From: Chondrilla cf. caribensis
Lineage: Eukaryota; Porifera; Demospongiae; Chondrillida; Chondrillidae
Assembly (NCBI GenBank): GCA_964020155.1
Contig: OZ026561.1
Location: 2,200,547-2,264,546, forward strand
Direction of reading: 5' to 3'
Length of the DNA stretch: 64,000 nt
Positions 1-30,726 of the stretch are shown here, piece after piece. The notes under the pieces are model-generated. The model did not search any database, was not told the DNA's origin, and saw only the letters and a list, made by a program, of their open reading frames with translations. A program made the translations under genes and the position numbers. Positions within the stretch are counted from its first letter, which is position 1. Each line of letters begins with the position of its first letter.

Positions 1-2
1 CC

Positions 3-540
3 CTGGCCATTGTCCCACTTCTTAACCACCTACATAACAACGTTGACCACAACAAATGCAAGCAAGTTTGGTATGCTGATGATGCTACTGCCGCTGGAAA
101 GCTACGTAATATGGGACACTGGTGGGATCATTTAGTCAATGAAGGCTAAAAGTAAGGTTACTTCCTGAATGCAAGAAAAAACTAAAATTGTTGTAAAACC
201 CAGCTTCTTTGAAGAGGCCACGAAGGTGTATGCTGGTACCACTATAACCGTTACATCACATGGAGAGAGACATCTAGGGGCTGCAATTGGATCCCCAAAT
301 TTTATCGAAGACTGTATTAGAAGCACAGTCGCCACCTGGGTAAAAGAGGTCTCTAGCCTCTCAGAGATTGCTGTCATATCCCCAAGCCTTCACCCATGGC
401 TTCATCTGCAAATGGCACTTTCTTATGAGAACCATTGAAGAAATTGAAGAGCTGTTTAAGCCACTTGAAGATGCAACCACCATGCAATTCATCCCTGCCC
501 TCACCACTCCTCATACGCCCTAACAATGACTTGGCCGAAA
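3..540 (+). mobile_element. Decayed retrotransposon reverse-transcriptase fragment
   Basis: Reading from base 3 gives a peptide containing VWYADDATAAGKL, the YxDD catalytic box of a reverse transcriptase, followed by W-W-D-L. A second open stretch from about 169 to 438 continues with a block containing ERHLGAAIG, a run typical of the region just after YADD in a group of invertebrate retroelement polymerases. From about 395 the similarity continues in another frame (FICKWHFLMRTIEEIEELF). The domain is therefore broken by a stop near base 147 and at least one later frameshift. It is cut by the left window edge. No LTR or terminal repeat is visible. This is an inactive relic; the exact clade is not decidable here. 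Confidence 0.75.
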
Positions 541-1091
541 ATTTGTCTTGCTTTTAAAATGACTAAATCAGCTAGCAACAATGTGTATCAGAGGAAGCAT
601 CAACCCTATCATGTAATTTTAAAGTAATCATTTCTTTTGTGTATAGTATGTTTGTCTTATTAATGAAGTCATTTATCCCTTTATATGTATTATATGTATC
701 ATTAGTTAGTTTAATTCCATGTAGTATTTGCTTATTATTTACATTACACACATTATATCTTATATACATTAATCTCCTTTCACAATATTATATGTATCAT
801 TATTACATGGACATTTTATATGCATCACTGTAGAGAGTATACAATTAATATATATGTGTGTATGCAAGAAAATCTGTCGGCATTACAAGGTTTGGCTTTG
901 AGTTCCACTTGTGACCATATCACCATTAGTATAGCTAATATCAGACAACTTGTGACGGTCCCGGGTTTCAATGGTAGCATCAGCTGGGGGATGGGTTGCC
1001 AATTCAATGCCTTGAGAATTATCCTGAGTATGCAAACATAATACCTATATACATATAATTATATACATCATATGATCACATGTATAATACT

Positions 1092-1312
1092 TACCGTATA
1101 TCTGGAAATATTGGCGGTCATAAAATTTGGCAATTTGCCCAAAATCTGGCCCAATGCATTATTGGCAGAATCTAAATTTGGCAGTTTACCAGAATGAGTG
1201 TTGATAACGTTGAAACGCCAATGTTGACTGACAAATATTAATTTGGCAATTATATCTGTGGCTGCCAAATTGCAAAATTTAAATCACCGCCAATATTTCT
1301 GGATATACAGTA
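1092..1312. mobile_element. MITE with TACCGTATATC-type ends
   Basis: The left end taccgtatatctggaaat and the reverse complement of the right end tactgtatatccagaaat match almost perfectly. The matching arms run on for about 45 bases (words tattggcggt and gcaattt). No coding sequence inside, about 220 bases long: a small non-autonomous DNA transposon. Related ends occur at 15951-16443 and 37694-37899. Confidence 0.75.
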
Positions 1313-1617
1313 TTATCATATTTCACTATAATAATATTTTAGCACACTATCATACATTTATTGATTCACTTATCCCTGTGCTAGTTGTTACAAGAGCTTG
1401 GAGCTGTAGTTTCTATCCTAGAGTTTATTTTTGTTTGCATTCATTATCAGTGTACTCAGTGTCTCAAAGCATGTGGAAGCAAGATACCGTGCTTACCATG
1501 AAACATTTGAAACTATCGACGATTTTCTATAGTGTCTTTTTCTTTTGAGATTTATAGAATAGATGGATAGATTATAATGGATTTCATAGTTTTTGAAGAC
1601 TTGGTGAAAACGTTGCA

Positions 1618-1805
1618 TATATGTTGATTGAAATTGTAAGTTACTGTGAATTCTTGTGAAGCCACCACAATTCATTTTTCCAAAAATAGGGTGGATTAAG
1701 TTTGTCAGATTAACTGAATATTCATATAGTACTTATTATATTACCTCTGTGCTAGGAAATTATAGTGGATTGGAAGGTTTGGTGGATATTGTGGTGGCAG
1801 ATTAA
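1618..1805 (+). repeat. Interspersed repeat, 'gtggattaa' family, copy 1
   Basis: Shares ordered words (a ccaaaaata-ggtggattaa block, then ggaaattatagtggatt and ggtttggtgga) with 31140-31275 and 44080-44265. Each copy is about 130-190 bases and non-coding. Copies are strongly diverged, so this is an old family. Confidence 0.45.
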
Positions 1806-1975
1806 TAATAATTCATTGTACATAAATACAATGTCATACTGTCTAATCGATAATGTACCTGATATTATAGATAGTACATTATACTGAAAAAGTAAACAGA
1901 TTTACTATCTGCTGCTAACATAATATATATTTGTACATAAATCTTACTAAAGTATACGGTTTAACTTTCACGGGT

Positions 1976-2034
1976 TCAAACTTTTGCAGTTTTCACGGAT
2001 CAGCAGGCATCTGCAAAAGTTTCATCCCGTGAAA
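1976..2034. repeat. Imperfect hairpin inverted repeat
   Basis: Arms tttcacgggttcaaactttt (left) and its near reverse complement ending ccgtgaaa (right) match at about 22 of 24 positions around a 21-base loop. Downstream text repeats the words gcgaaaat and cacgaaaat, resembling the element at 37694-37899. Probably a decayed MITE. Confidence 0.5.
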
Positions 2035-2306
2035 ATTTGGACCAGATGAGCAATGAGTCTGCAGTTGTCACAAACTGCGAAAATAAAAATGCATAAATCA
2101 CGAAAATACGTGATCCACAAAAGTAGAACATGGTAGTGTAAGTATACGATACTTCACTACTACTACACTAACTTCCAGCATTGTCTCCAACCAACCAAAA
2201 TTTACCACATGTATACAGTAAACCAATAACAAATTAATAAACATTTAGATATAAGACTATACACAGAGTATTCAGTGCTGCAGCAGTAATTTGCCACAAT
2301 CTGAAT

Positions 2307-9146
<6,840 letters not shown>

Positions 9147-9149
9147 CTT

Positions 9150-9824
9150 GCAGACCGATTCCTCATTTACAAGCCCTTAAACATAGAGCGCGCTTTTAAA
9201 AACCCGTAGCTTAGGGCGTGGCACGGAAGTTAGGACACCCGAATTCGATCGGCGTCGAACGCGCGGTTCCCATTTTTGGCTTTTCTGCAGACTACCTAAT
9301 GTTAACGAAGGATAGAAATTTTGAGGCTGTTCCGATGCTTCTCCCAGAAGTTACGTTCGAACATACAAAGTGTCCGAAGTAATATTATTTCGGACAGAGG
9401 TCATCAATGACCGGACACCAGTTCTCAAACGCTACACAAGGCGATTTCTCCACTTATTATTCCATACATTTGTAGATACACTTTTGTTCTAAACACAGTG
9501 AAAGTTAGAAGTCAGTGTCTGAAGAAATGACCGAGAACGAACACTTTGAAGCAGGCATCCGGAAGTCATCAGAATTCGGCCACCTGCTATAACCCATGTT
9601 GATCATAATTTTCCTCCGATTTAGTATATGAACGAAATTTTAGACCACCTAACCTTGTCTCACTCTTTATTATGAAAGTCCCTCATGGCTCGACAGCTCG
9701 AGCTGTGTAGACTCTGAGTCTTGAGTGAATTATGTATTTTAATTAATTAATTTCCGGGACGTGGTTGCGATTGTCTGGGATTTGATTCTGCGCGCGTCTT
9801 TTGTTCTGTGTTCCGAATGCTATA

Positions 9825-9876
<52 letters not shown>

Positions 9877-10470
9877 GTTATTAAAGTTCATTGTAGGACA
9901 GTTGTCCAAAATAGCACTAAATAAAAAATTCCAAAAGGTTATTTATAAAGTTATTATATAAATCTATAGATATACACATTGCTGAAGACCAGTGTTTCCC
10001 ACGGTTGTTTTCTTGCTTCTTGCTGTTAAGCCGATGTGAAACTGTTGGGGAATCACTCCTGGTTGTGTTTTGTCCTTTGCGTTTCTAATGTGACATTTTT
10101 TACAAAAATGAATGTCCGAATTATGACTTTCGGACGATTACTTCAATGTGTTCGTTCTCGGTCGTTTCTTCAGATGCTGACTTTTCACTTTCACTGTGTT
10201 TAGAGCACAAGTGCATCTACAAATGCATGGAATAATAAGTGAAGAAATCACCTTGTGTAGAGTTTGAGAACTGGTGTCTGGTCATTGATGACCTCTGTCC
10301 AAAATTATATTACTTTGGACACTTTACATATTCGCACGTAACTTCTGGGAGAACATCGGAACAGCCTCAAAAATTTCTATCCTTTGTTAACATTAGGTAG
10401 TCTGCAGATGAGCCAAAAATGGGAACCGCGCGTTCGGGTGTCCTAACTTCCGTGCCGCGCCCTACGTGTA
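9150..10470. mobile_element. Large foldback element upstream of the GABA-B-like gene
   Basis: Left arm about 9207-9547 and right arm about 10118-10465 are inverted copies: both carry acgcgcggttcccattttt, gacctctgtc/gacagaggtc and tctgcagactacctaatg in opposite orientation. Arms differ by point changes and one insertion (aattcgatcggcgtc) in the left arm. The loop contains an (ATT)n tract. The outer left edge has ttaaaaacccgtagctta, also found in the palindrome at 21737-22600, so both belong to one family. The receptor start codon (9146) abuts this element, which may therefore provide part of its promoter. No transposase seen. Confidence 0.75.
9822..9877. repeat. (ATT)n microsatellite
   Basis: Uninterrupted run of att/tat triplets followed by one variant (attgttatt), inside the loop of the foldback element. 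Confidence 0.95.
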
Positions 10471-11425
10471 GGGTGCGGCATCCGTTTCCGGACGCCATCC
10501 AAAACCGGACGCCCGATCTCGATCGTAAACTGCTCGATTCTTTTGATTGTTGGTCCATGTATGGAGCAGAGGAATAGAACACTGGACACAGCTCTAGGCA
10601 TGGAAAGGGCGCTTCACTTAAACAACATGCGACTAAAAGTTTACCGTCCGGAATCATATGAAAACGGTATGTGTTTCCGGACGGCGGCTCGTACATCGCG
10701 AGACACAAAGACATGTCCACCTGTACTTCATAGCTAGTTGGATACATTCATGTTCTGCTCACAACCATAGTTTCAAACAGAACTTCTTCGCGACGAACGA
10801 GCACGGCTTCGTGAAACCTTAAAGGTTGGGATCATTAATTTTCGGACACCTTCTTTTGCGTACGATAGCTAATTTAAAATTTCAAACTTGCGACCTGTTC
10901 CGGTGTGTTCGGTTATACCTGTGCTTCGTTTGAGCTCTTTTAGAGTTAATTGTGTGAAAAGAGCCGAAGCCAAAGCCTAGCTGCCAGAGTGGAGACTGTG
11001 GTCACTCAAAGGCGATGCAGTGGATAGGCTGTGACAACTGGCGCGCTGGTACCATTGCCTCTGCGTGGGAGTGCGCCCCGAAAAGGCTGGAACCCTCGCT
11101 TTTACATGTCTATTGTGTTCTCCTAATCCTTAGATTTTTCACAACACTTTCTGACGCTTTTCAGCATGCTGCACTAATTCAACACACACATTTACCGCCA
11201 TTTCATCCTCATCATGTGTCCGGAAATTAATGACCCCAACGTTTAAGGTTCTATGAAGCCGTGCTCGTTCGTCGCGAAGACGTTATGCTTGAAACTTTGG
11301 CTGTGAGCAGAACGCTGCTCCATACATGGACCAACAATCAAAAGAATCGAGCAGTTTACGGCCGAGAACGGGCGTCCGGTTTTGGATGGCGTCCGGAAAC
11401 GGATGCCGCACCCTACGGAACCATG
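10470..11425. mobile_element. Second foldback element, adjacent to the first
   Basis: Arms 10470-10860 and 11218-11425 are inverted copies: gtgcggcatccgtttccgga, ttcttttgattgttggtcca and cgcgacgaacgagcacgg all recur in reverse complement. The left arm is interrupted by about 190 extra bases (around 10568-10760). Open frames here are only arm-complementary readings and are not genes. From 11426 to 12034 no further feature is visible. Confidence 0.75.
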
Positions 11426-12034
11426 TCCTGTACGTGTTATCACGGCTTCAGCTATTCAAGTTGCGTGGTGTCTGCTGAATCGTTCAAAAGTGAATTTTTA
11501 GGGGCTGCACTGCCACTATAATGTATGGATGATTTTAAGTCAAGCCTTGTTCAGGAAACTGTACAGAATGCACAATACCCAATCTTGTCATTATTATAAT
11601 AATCAGATATTCTTAACAACTGCTGGATTTGTTTGTTGCAAGTGCACTGTTACTGCAAATTAAAGTTCAGACATATTGACTTGTACTAAGCGGTAATTTG
11701 TTACAAGGGTGTTTGATTTAACAAACTTCTATAATTCTGTATCTCATACAAGTGTACCAGATTAGAATTCAAGCAATATAATACCTGTTATTATAAAGGC
11801 TGTATACGTACATTATGCGCAATTACATATAACATGTTTTTGTTTTTATCAGTACCAAAACACTCAAAATTCATGTTCAAGAGCGCATTCATCTTCCAGG
11901 ACATTTGACACTTGATTGTCACAAGGCTTGGGTGTAGTTTTGGATGAATACCTCCTATTTTAACATATGAGGAAAGTATACAGTTTGATGATACTACAAA
12001 CATACTATTTAATATCCTGTTAATGTAGAAAATT

Positions 12035-23558
<11,524 letters not shown>

Positions 23559-24042
23559 TGTGGGAAGGTTGATCAACTGTGCATCATCACACTTTGGTGA
23601 TTTAAATAGTGGCAGGAAACACTTGTATAGCTTCAAAATCTTATTGTTACACATAGTGCTATTGATGTGTAAAAATACTCCAATTATTATAATATGACAT
23701 TGTACAACTTGATATCAATATGATTGAATATTAATTCAGCATACTTACATACTAGTTGCAAGTCAAATGAACGTGTTTTCTCCTGCCTCATTATAGTCAC
23801 CACAGCTACAGCACAGCTAAGCTTGTGTAAACAGCTAGCTTTAGAGAGAACATATTCCCGAAAAGTACGACCTATTAATCCGTATATCTACGTACACGTC
23901 GATAAGTCAATGATTGATGCAATAGTCTACACGTGACAGAACTATTGCGCAACCATCTCACTCGATGCGTTAGCTCATAAGATCTAGAAATGGGACTCGG
24001 CTTTGCCAACAAGCTTGAAGAAGGTCTTTAGCCTGTGGCAAT
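23559..24042. promoter_or_regulatory. Shared divergent promoter region (adhesion gene / JmjC gene)
   Basis: The 484 bases between two start codons facing away from each other must hold both 5' leaders and promoters. No TATA box is obvious. This is inferred from gene orientation only. Confidence 0.4.
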
Positions 24043-24593
24043 ATGCAGATGCAGTCGGCTTTACTCCAGGTGGTACTTTTAATCTCGATAAGACCGATCA
24101 CCTTGTCGACAAGGGTCGATGTTGATGTTTTGAACAAACTAGCCTACTTCGGTGACTTTTATGGAGTGTATCAGTTCCTGCAGCAGCACAATGAGGTGAA
24201 ATGGAGCGAATTTTGCTGCATCCAGGATGAAACAGCAGTTCACTACGCCTTACAAGGCCGCATGGATGCCATCAGCCACAGTAACTTTAATGGACGTCAC
24301 GAGGTAGGTTAGACTTATCTAGGTCCGGCGCGCTGTTTTATCTTGGTCTGGTTTGATATTGGCTTCGGTACGCATGTCGTGGTCTAAGGAAGTACAGGGT
24401 ACAGGTCAACCCATAATTGTCGTCTTATAACGACTATTGATAGCGACAACGATAATTGTTGGGTGTGGTCCAGATCCTTTGAAAGCCGGCGTCTTATCAC
24501 CTGTATCGTTTAGCTTTGAGCTGGGTTGTCTCTGTTCTAGCCCATAGCTAGACCAGGTTTAAGATAGATGTGTGTGTGTGCACACGCACCTGT

Positions 24594-24638
<45 letters not shown>

Positions 24639-24757
24639 CTTCATCCCCCTTCACTTGACTGTTCTGACTTTGATGAGCAATGAAATCACTCGCAATTGGT
24701 CTGGTAACTTATGTAAGTGTGTGTGTATGTTTATGTGTGTGTATGTGTGTGTGTGTG

Positions 24758-24823
<66 letters not shown>

Positions 24824-27800
24824 TATTCAACAAATTCATTCATGTAATCATGTGAAAAAATGTCTCCATAGGATGTCATTGAGGCACTATGTAACTTAGA
24901 AGGCTACAATGTATCACACGGATGCCCAGTGTATTATGCTGGGCACTATAGGAATATCCCAGCTCTCACATTGCTTCTCAATGCTGCTGACAGAAAGAAG
25001 TAAGGGTTTTACAATGCAATGTACAAATTCAGTTTGATTCTTCATGATGTATCACACACATTACGTGAAAATTCTCCAATTTGTTTGATATTAGTCAGTT
25101 TTATCCAATTTCTAGTTCTTTAAGATGTCTAAGCAGTCAGGATTCTGTTGGGCTTACAGCTGTTCATTCTTCATGCATGAACAAAGCTTCGGGATTTTCT
25201 AGATTTTATGTTTCAGCTCTACACTCTCAACACATTGATTATAATATCCTTCGAGTATTGGGTCTCAATGAAGCAGCTGTAGGTTTGACATGGGAGGCGA
25301 TATTGTCCTCACATACACAGTATTATGTAGTGTGTTTATCATGTTTGCACATATATTACATAATTTGTTATACAGTTCTTGTGTGTGAAACATATTATTA
25401 TTATGAATAACAAACAATGTGTTAATTTGTGTGTATGTGTATGTTGTTTGTCTATTGGTTGTACGTATATTGTGCATATGACGTGTGTGATGAGTACATG
25501 AATAAGCAAATAAGTGGTTATATTTATACCCATATTATGTGACTACACATTGTAATTGCTCTAAATGTATCTTCATGTTGCATAGCATAGTCTAAAGTAC
25601 ATTTAATAACCTAGTTAAAGATTCATACGGCATATGTCACATATGTACATGTGCATATCATGCTTGTACATATAAAATTATGTTTGAATCACATTTAATT
25701 TTGTTTATGGTCGTGTGAGACTAATCTCATGTTTTGTATATGTGTCCTTTTCTTCCCACTCGTATTGTGGTGTAATGTAGACAAAAAAACTTTGTGTTTG
25801 TTTAAAAATGGGCGGTGAGTTAATAATGTAATGCGAATATGGCATTACTGATTTGATGCTGTTTATAAGTAGTCATAACATCTTACTAATTTAAAATCTC
25901 ATTTTGGATTGTGTTTAACTCTTGCTTTTGGCATATCAGTACTTAGATTCTTCTGGAAGTGACCCACTTCAAATATCAATGTCGTCACTATTAAAATCCA
26001 TCAACGATGATGACATGGTAGCAATTTTAAGCTTCTTCAAGGATGAACTAGACCTCACATATGTACTCGATATCAGAGAGTCAACACTGTTGCACACAGC
26101 TGCTGCTGCAGGACGTAAATCCTTGGTTCGCCTGCTAGTTTCCCATGGTGCAGACATGGGACAACAGAACTCATACGGAATGACAGCACTTCATGCAGCA
26201 TGTTCTGGGGGGTTCGTAGACACAATATCAGAGTTGCTCCATCTGAAAAGAACGAAACACATAATTGGAATAAGAGATAATTATGGCCGAACTGCATCGG
26301 ACGTCTTGTCCATTGTGTTTGGTGGTGATCCAGAACTATTGGAGGTCTTAGATTTGTTGAATGGGAATTATTGGCCTAGGACCAGTTTTGAATGCTCTTT
26401 GAATCTGCACTTATCTGCAAGACACAGTTTGGCAATGTCAGCACTTAAGGATACAGAAAAAATCGGTACTCACTTTGTATGTTCAGTGCACATGGTTCAT
26501 GATACTCAATTCATAAGAGACATTGATATTTTGTAATCTGTCATTTTAATCTTTCCAGCTGTAAGTGGTGGTGAATGGTTTTTAGAAAAAGAATTTGTAC
26601 CAAATAGCAATTGTGACATTGACCGCAGGTTGGTTGGTGGTGGCTGTGTACGTACATTATATTTTGTCTATTGTTTTTATCATTAATTTAATTTGTGTAA
26701 AAATATACAATGGTATTTAGAAACTCCTCACTGACGGAGGAGGAATTTATCAGAGATTATTACTCCATAAAGAAACCAGTCATCATCAATGGTTTAATAC
26801 AGGATTGGCCTGCTGTGGAGAAGTGGAGAAAGTCTCAACTTGTAAAAAGGTACTAGAAGTGTGTTTGTCTTGCATGTGGTTGGTAGCATTAAGTACATGG
26901 AAAACGTTGTCCGTGAGGATTTACATCAAGCACTAACAGTAGACCTAGCTTTGACAAGCACAAAACACCAACATATCCTGTATTCATCTCATTTTAAAAC
27001 TTTTGCATTACGTTTTTAATAGGCTTGCCAAAATATTTACCAAGTTGTTGGCATATTTGAAATCCTTAAACTTATAATGTACTATAATTACACCTTATTA
27101 ATTCCTTATAATGTAAAGTTTCAAATGGACTATGTATATACGTATTTCCAAGATTTCCGCATGTATGTACAAACTACGTACTAGTAAACTTATGCTATAA
27201 TATATGCATATAATATTATTAATACTCAATATTAATATCACAAAGTTACATGCTGTGTAATGTACATAGTACAGCACAGTGTCTTTTGTGTTGTCTGCCA
27301 CGTAGCTACGGACACTTGAAGGTCACAGTGAGCAAGATTCCATATTCTTCAATCTATGGAGTCAAGAACGATACTACAATTATGACGCTACAGAAGTTTG
27401 TGTCTTTGTTTCCTTCATTCCAAGACAGCAATACGAGGTTGGTGTTAGACTTAGACATGGTGATAATTATATATCCTAATTGGTTGCAACATCAAAGACA
27501 TTGACAAGGATACATATTCTGTAAATCCCAGAGATCAGCAGATATGATAATTGATTAATCCATTAGTTATTTAAAGGTCAGCAAGTGATTAATTTAGATG
27601 CAATGTATTTATAATACCGCAGGTTTCACCCTCGGTATCCCATACCATAGGCGTCATGTTCATACAAAGGATCCATACGAATAGCCTGTGTAGCCTCCTA
27701 AAAGTGATTATGCTAGCATATACAAACTATACGCATATCAGACAATGAATGTCATCTTCGCACAATATTATCATTTCAATGTAGTATTTTATTTTAAATC

Positions 27801-29328
27801 AATATTGTACTCTGATTGTACTCTGTAATACAGTGGTTTCCCACCTTACCTGTTTGATGCCAAGCTACTGAAGAGCTACCCTGATTTAGCTGGAGATGTT
27901 GGCTCACCTCCACTTTTTAGTAATCTTCAAGTGAGAATGAAGCAGTTTGTGCTCGGTAAGCATACAGCTTGAATGCACCAATGGACTATGTAGGCCATTG
28001 TACATGTTAATACAGTACATACATATACCATGTATATATAATAAAGTTGATGTTGATTTGAGACAGTTTGTTCAAAGATTCGTACATTGATGTCAATAAA
28101 TTGTTTTCAATGGATATTTTAATGTTATTTTCACAACCTCTCATACTTTTACATTTATAACATTTATTATTTTGAGTTCTTTGCAACTATTGAGCTATCT
28201 GTAAAACACTGTTACATACGTACGTACATACAGTGAACTAGTCACTATACCAAACACAGTTTTTAGGTGTTTACTTAGGAGGAATGGGGCGATGGTACTC
28301 ACCCCAGGAAAGGATGTTTATTATGCGCTTTCCTTTTCATGGCACCAGAAACAGCTAAGCCTTCAGGAAGTGATAAAGCACATTATACAGAAAGTGTGGA
28401 CATCTTCTCCCTCGGTGTCCTTGCACTGATGGTACTCACCCCAGGAGTCTGATCTGGTGCAACTAGTGCTCAGTCTTTGAGCTACTACTGTAACTGTATT
28501 GGGAAACAGTGGCTACGTCTTATTCTTGACTCTTAATGGGCTGATAAAATTATTCCACCATTCTGCATTTTTAGTATCTAATATGTAATAATCATTATTA
28601 ACCCCCTTTAACATTATCTGTATTTCAACCTAATACATCTTGACCATCATTCTTTAAAATATTTGTAGGTCCCAGAGATTCTGGAGCCCCACCCCATTTC
28701 CATGGTACCGCCTACAATGCTTTGGTATATGGTCAGAAAAAGTGGTTCATTTGGAAACCAAGTGATTCTTTTTTTAGTTTTGATCACATGAAGAAATGGC
28801 TGAACGAGGTACATACATGTACATCTATGTGAACATCTAGATGTAGTGTGTTTTATAACAACCTTATACAATAGAACGTCCCTGTTAAGGACTCTTTGTG
28901 ACTTTCATGTATATCCCCATTACAGAGGTTTCCTCAATAATTGGAGGTAACTTACACACTGTAGTATAATATGTGCTACACTGGGACAGACAATAGTGTC
29001 CTGACTATAGAGGTTTCCTCAATTGACATGTTTGTAATCAAACTGTTCCACTATTATGGTGTATGAAATAGTTTAATCATGGCTATTTGAGATGTACACA
29101 AGTTTCTTAGGTGCTTATAGGGCACTTTACGTTCGCAAGTGTACTAATGTAAAAGCTATGGTCACATCTTATCAATGGTTTCTTACTCAGGAGCATTCTC
29201 TCCCACAAGTCTTGAAATCCAAGCAATGCGTGCAAAATTCTGGAGATATCATGTTCATTCCAGAGAACTGGGGACATGCAGTTATCAACTTGCAACCCTC
29301 AATAGCCGTTGCCGTGGAGCTCCACTAG
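24043..29328 (+). CDS. Ankyrin-repeat JmjC-domain protein (JMJD8-like)
   Basis: Exons: 24043-24303, 24872-24999, 25116-25278, 25940-26465, 26559-26628, 26721-26849, 27306-27437, 27834-27955, 28669-28808, 29191-29328; all phases agree, 602 aa. The N-terminus (ALLQVVLLISIRPI) looks like a signal peptide. Ankyrin-like repeats lie at about 150-330 (STLLHTAAAAGRKSLVRLLV; YGMTALHAACSGG). The JmjC part starts at about 385 (EEFIRDYYSIKKPVIINGL). The metal site is PPHFHG near residue 518, an H-x-H form in place of the usual H-x-D/E, with the last histidine in NWGHAVINL near 586. NALVYGQKKWF is the conserved strand after the first ligands. JMJD8 relatives are reported as endoplasmic reticulum lumen proteins with the same H-x-H feature. 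Function: putative Fe(II)/2-oxoglutarate oxygenase or a pseudo-enzyme. Substrate unknown. Confidence 0.88.
24599..24822. repeat. Two (GT)n tracts flanking an exon copy
   Basis: GT tracts at 24599-24633 and about 24713-24822 bracket the 81-base TMEM185 exon copy. Intron 1 of the JmjC gene. Confidence 0.95.
24632..24712 (+). pseudogene. Displaced copy of TMEM185-like exon 6 (3' part)
   Basis: These 81 bases match 38122-38202 with two differences, both transitions. The match runs exactly to the end of the TMEM185 exon and continues into its donor (gtaagtgtgtgtg). It is in the same orientation but lies in intron 1 of the JmjC gene. It is not part of the JmjC reading frame. Confidence 0.92.
28292..28446 (+). 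pseudogene. Protein-kinase fragment between 18-base direct repeats
   Basis: From 28339 a short open stretch encodes MAPETAKPSG followed by YTESVDIFSLGVLALMV. This is the APE box plus the D-x-F/W-S-x-G helix of a protein kinase (subdomains VIII-IX). The direct repeats atggtactcaccccagga at 28292-28309 and 28429-28446 bracket it. It lies in intron 8 of the JmjC gene with no other kinase exons nearby, so it is a fragment and not a gene. Confidence 0.7.
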
Positions 29329-30726
29329 CCTTGCAGGATAGGACATAGCAGTGAAATATAAAAGTGAAATTAATGACAATAGAATTACATTGCCTTCAAT
29401 GTTAACTCAGATGGGTGATTTCTGTCCGGTAATGTATAGCATTCATTTTTCACTTTTATAACTTAGCATATTTCTTCACTACCTGTTTTTAAATTGTGGT
29501 AACACAAATTTTAGAAATGGTTTCCTCTTGTGAATAATGTAATAATTCTTATGGTATTGTTTATACAAAGATGTAATACCAAGGTGCGGCTATAATAATT
29601 ATTATTGTGTAGAGCTGATATATACATAATTGGTCATAATCATATGCATGAATGCCACTGGTAATGATAACAGTTAATATAATGTTTGCATACATAGGAA
29701 ATTAAGGTTAATATCAACCAGTAATATGGCCGCTATATGTTTCTCCTGTGGGTTTACATGAGAATGTTTGCACAATTATAATATATTACGAGTAAATGCA
29801 TTATAACAACGAAACTAAGTTGCAAATTCAACTTATGCAAAATTAATTTTTAAATTAGTTATCTCAGTGCTGTTCATGTTCTATTACATGCATCCATGCA
29901 CACCTTGATCATGGCCTGTACCTACTCCTTATAATATTAATACTGTATAATATTATTATATGCAGGACTAACAAACACTACCAACACATGGATGGGACAT
30001 ATACGTATATAATTATACAAAATTACAGGCTGCATAAAGTGCGAAGTTTTCGTCATTTCAATTATTTCAAGCACTGGCTAGGTCTGGAAGACTATCAGTT
30101 TGACCATCTATGCTTCAACATACTTCCTCTGCAATTTGCTTGGCATTCCTATCATATTCTCCTGCACATTCAAATGCTAAGCACTATCTGATACCACAAG
30201 CATTACCGGCCACATAAGGAGATGAGAAAAGTACTTCAGAATCTGAACACTTTCTGAAGTTGAAGCCCATGTGCCAAGTAGCTAGACACATTAAGCACCT
30301 TCTTATGTTATTCAATTTATGACTGCAAATCTAGATTGAGTTATAACAAACAGTATAAATAATTGAATGGTGTACAAATATTATGCCATTGGCTTATTAG
30401 CCTATTACTATATACATAATTTTATATTCATTTATATGTTATAATATTCTTCTAATTAATATAATTGCTTAGTAGTAGTTGTACATGATCATATATACAG
30501 TGAATGCATGTGTAAAAATGTGTGTACATAAGATAATATTATGCCTTTGTGAGTGTATTGTGTGCATGTGTTGTAATTCACACGATATCAATATTCAAGC
30601 GAAAGTTAATAATCAATGTATGTACGTATACTAAACAATTACTATATTGTTACTAGTATTTCTTTGAAAGTAGTTCTACGATATAAACCTGCTCCAGGAT
30701 GTTGACCTTTAATGTAACAGTACTGC
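29329..30726. other. Intergenic between convergent genes, no gene seen
   Basis: AT-rich sequence between the 3' ends of the JmjC gene and the kinase-like gene. A short open frame at 29988-30191 has no recognisable similarity and no coding context. Confidence 0.6.

Larger units (their letters stand above)
541..2306. other. Intergenic, no gene seen; small repeats
   Basis: AT-rich sequence without a convincing coding exon. It holds an inverted-repeat element at 1092-1312, a repeat with the recurring words gtggattaa at about 1618-1805, and a hairpin at 1976-2034 (both listed or described separately). Confidence 0.6.

Noticed and set aside
29988..30191. 67-codon open frame in the intergenic gap
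   Set aside because: No similarity, no splice context and AT-rich composition like the flanks.
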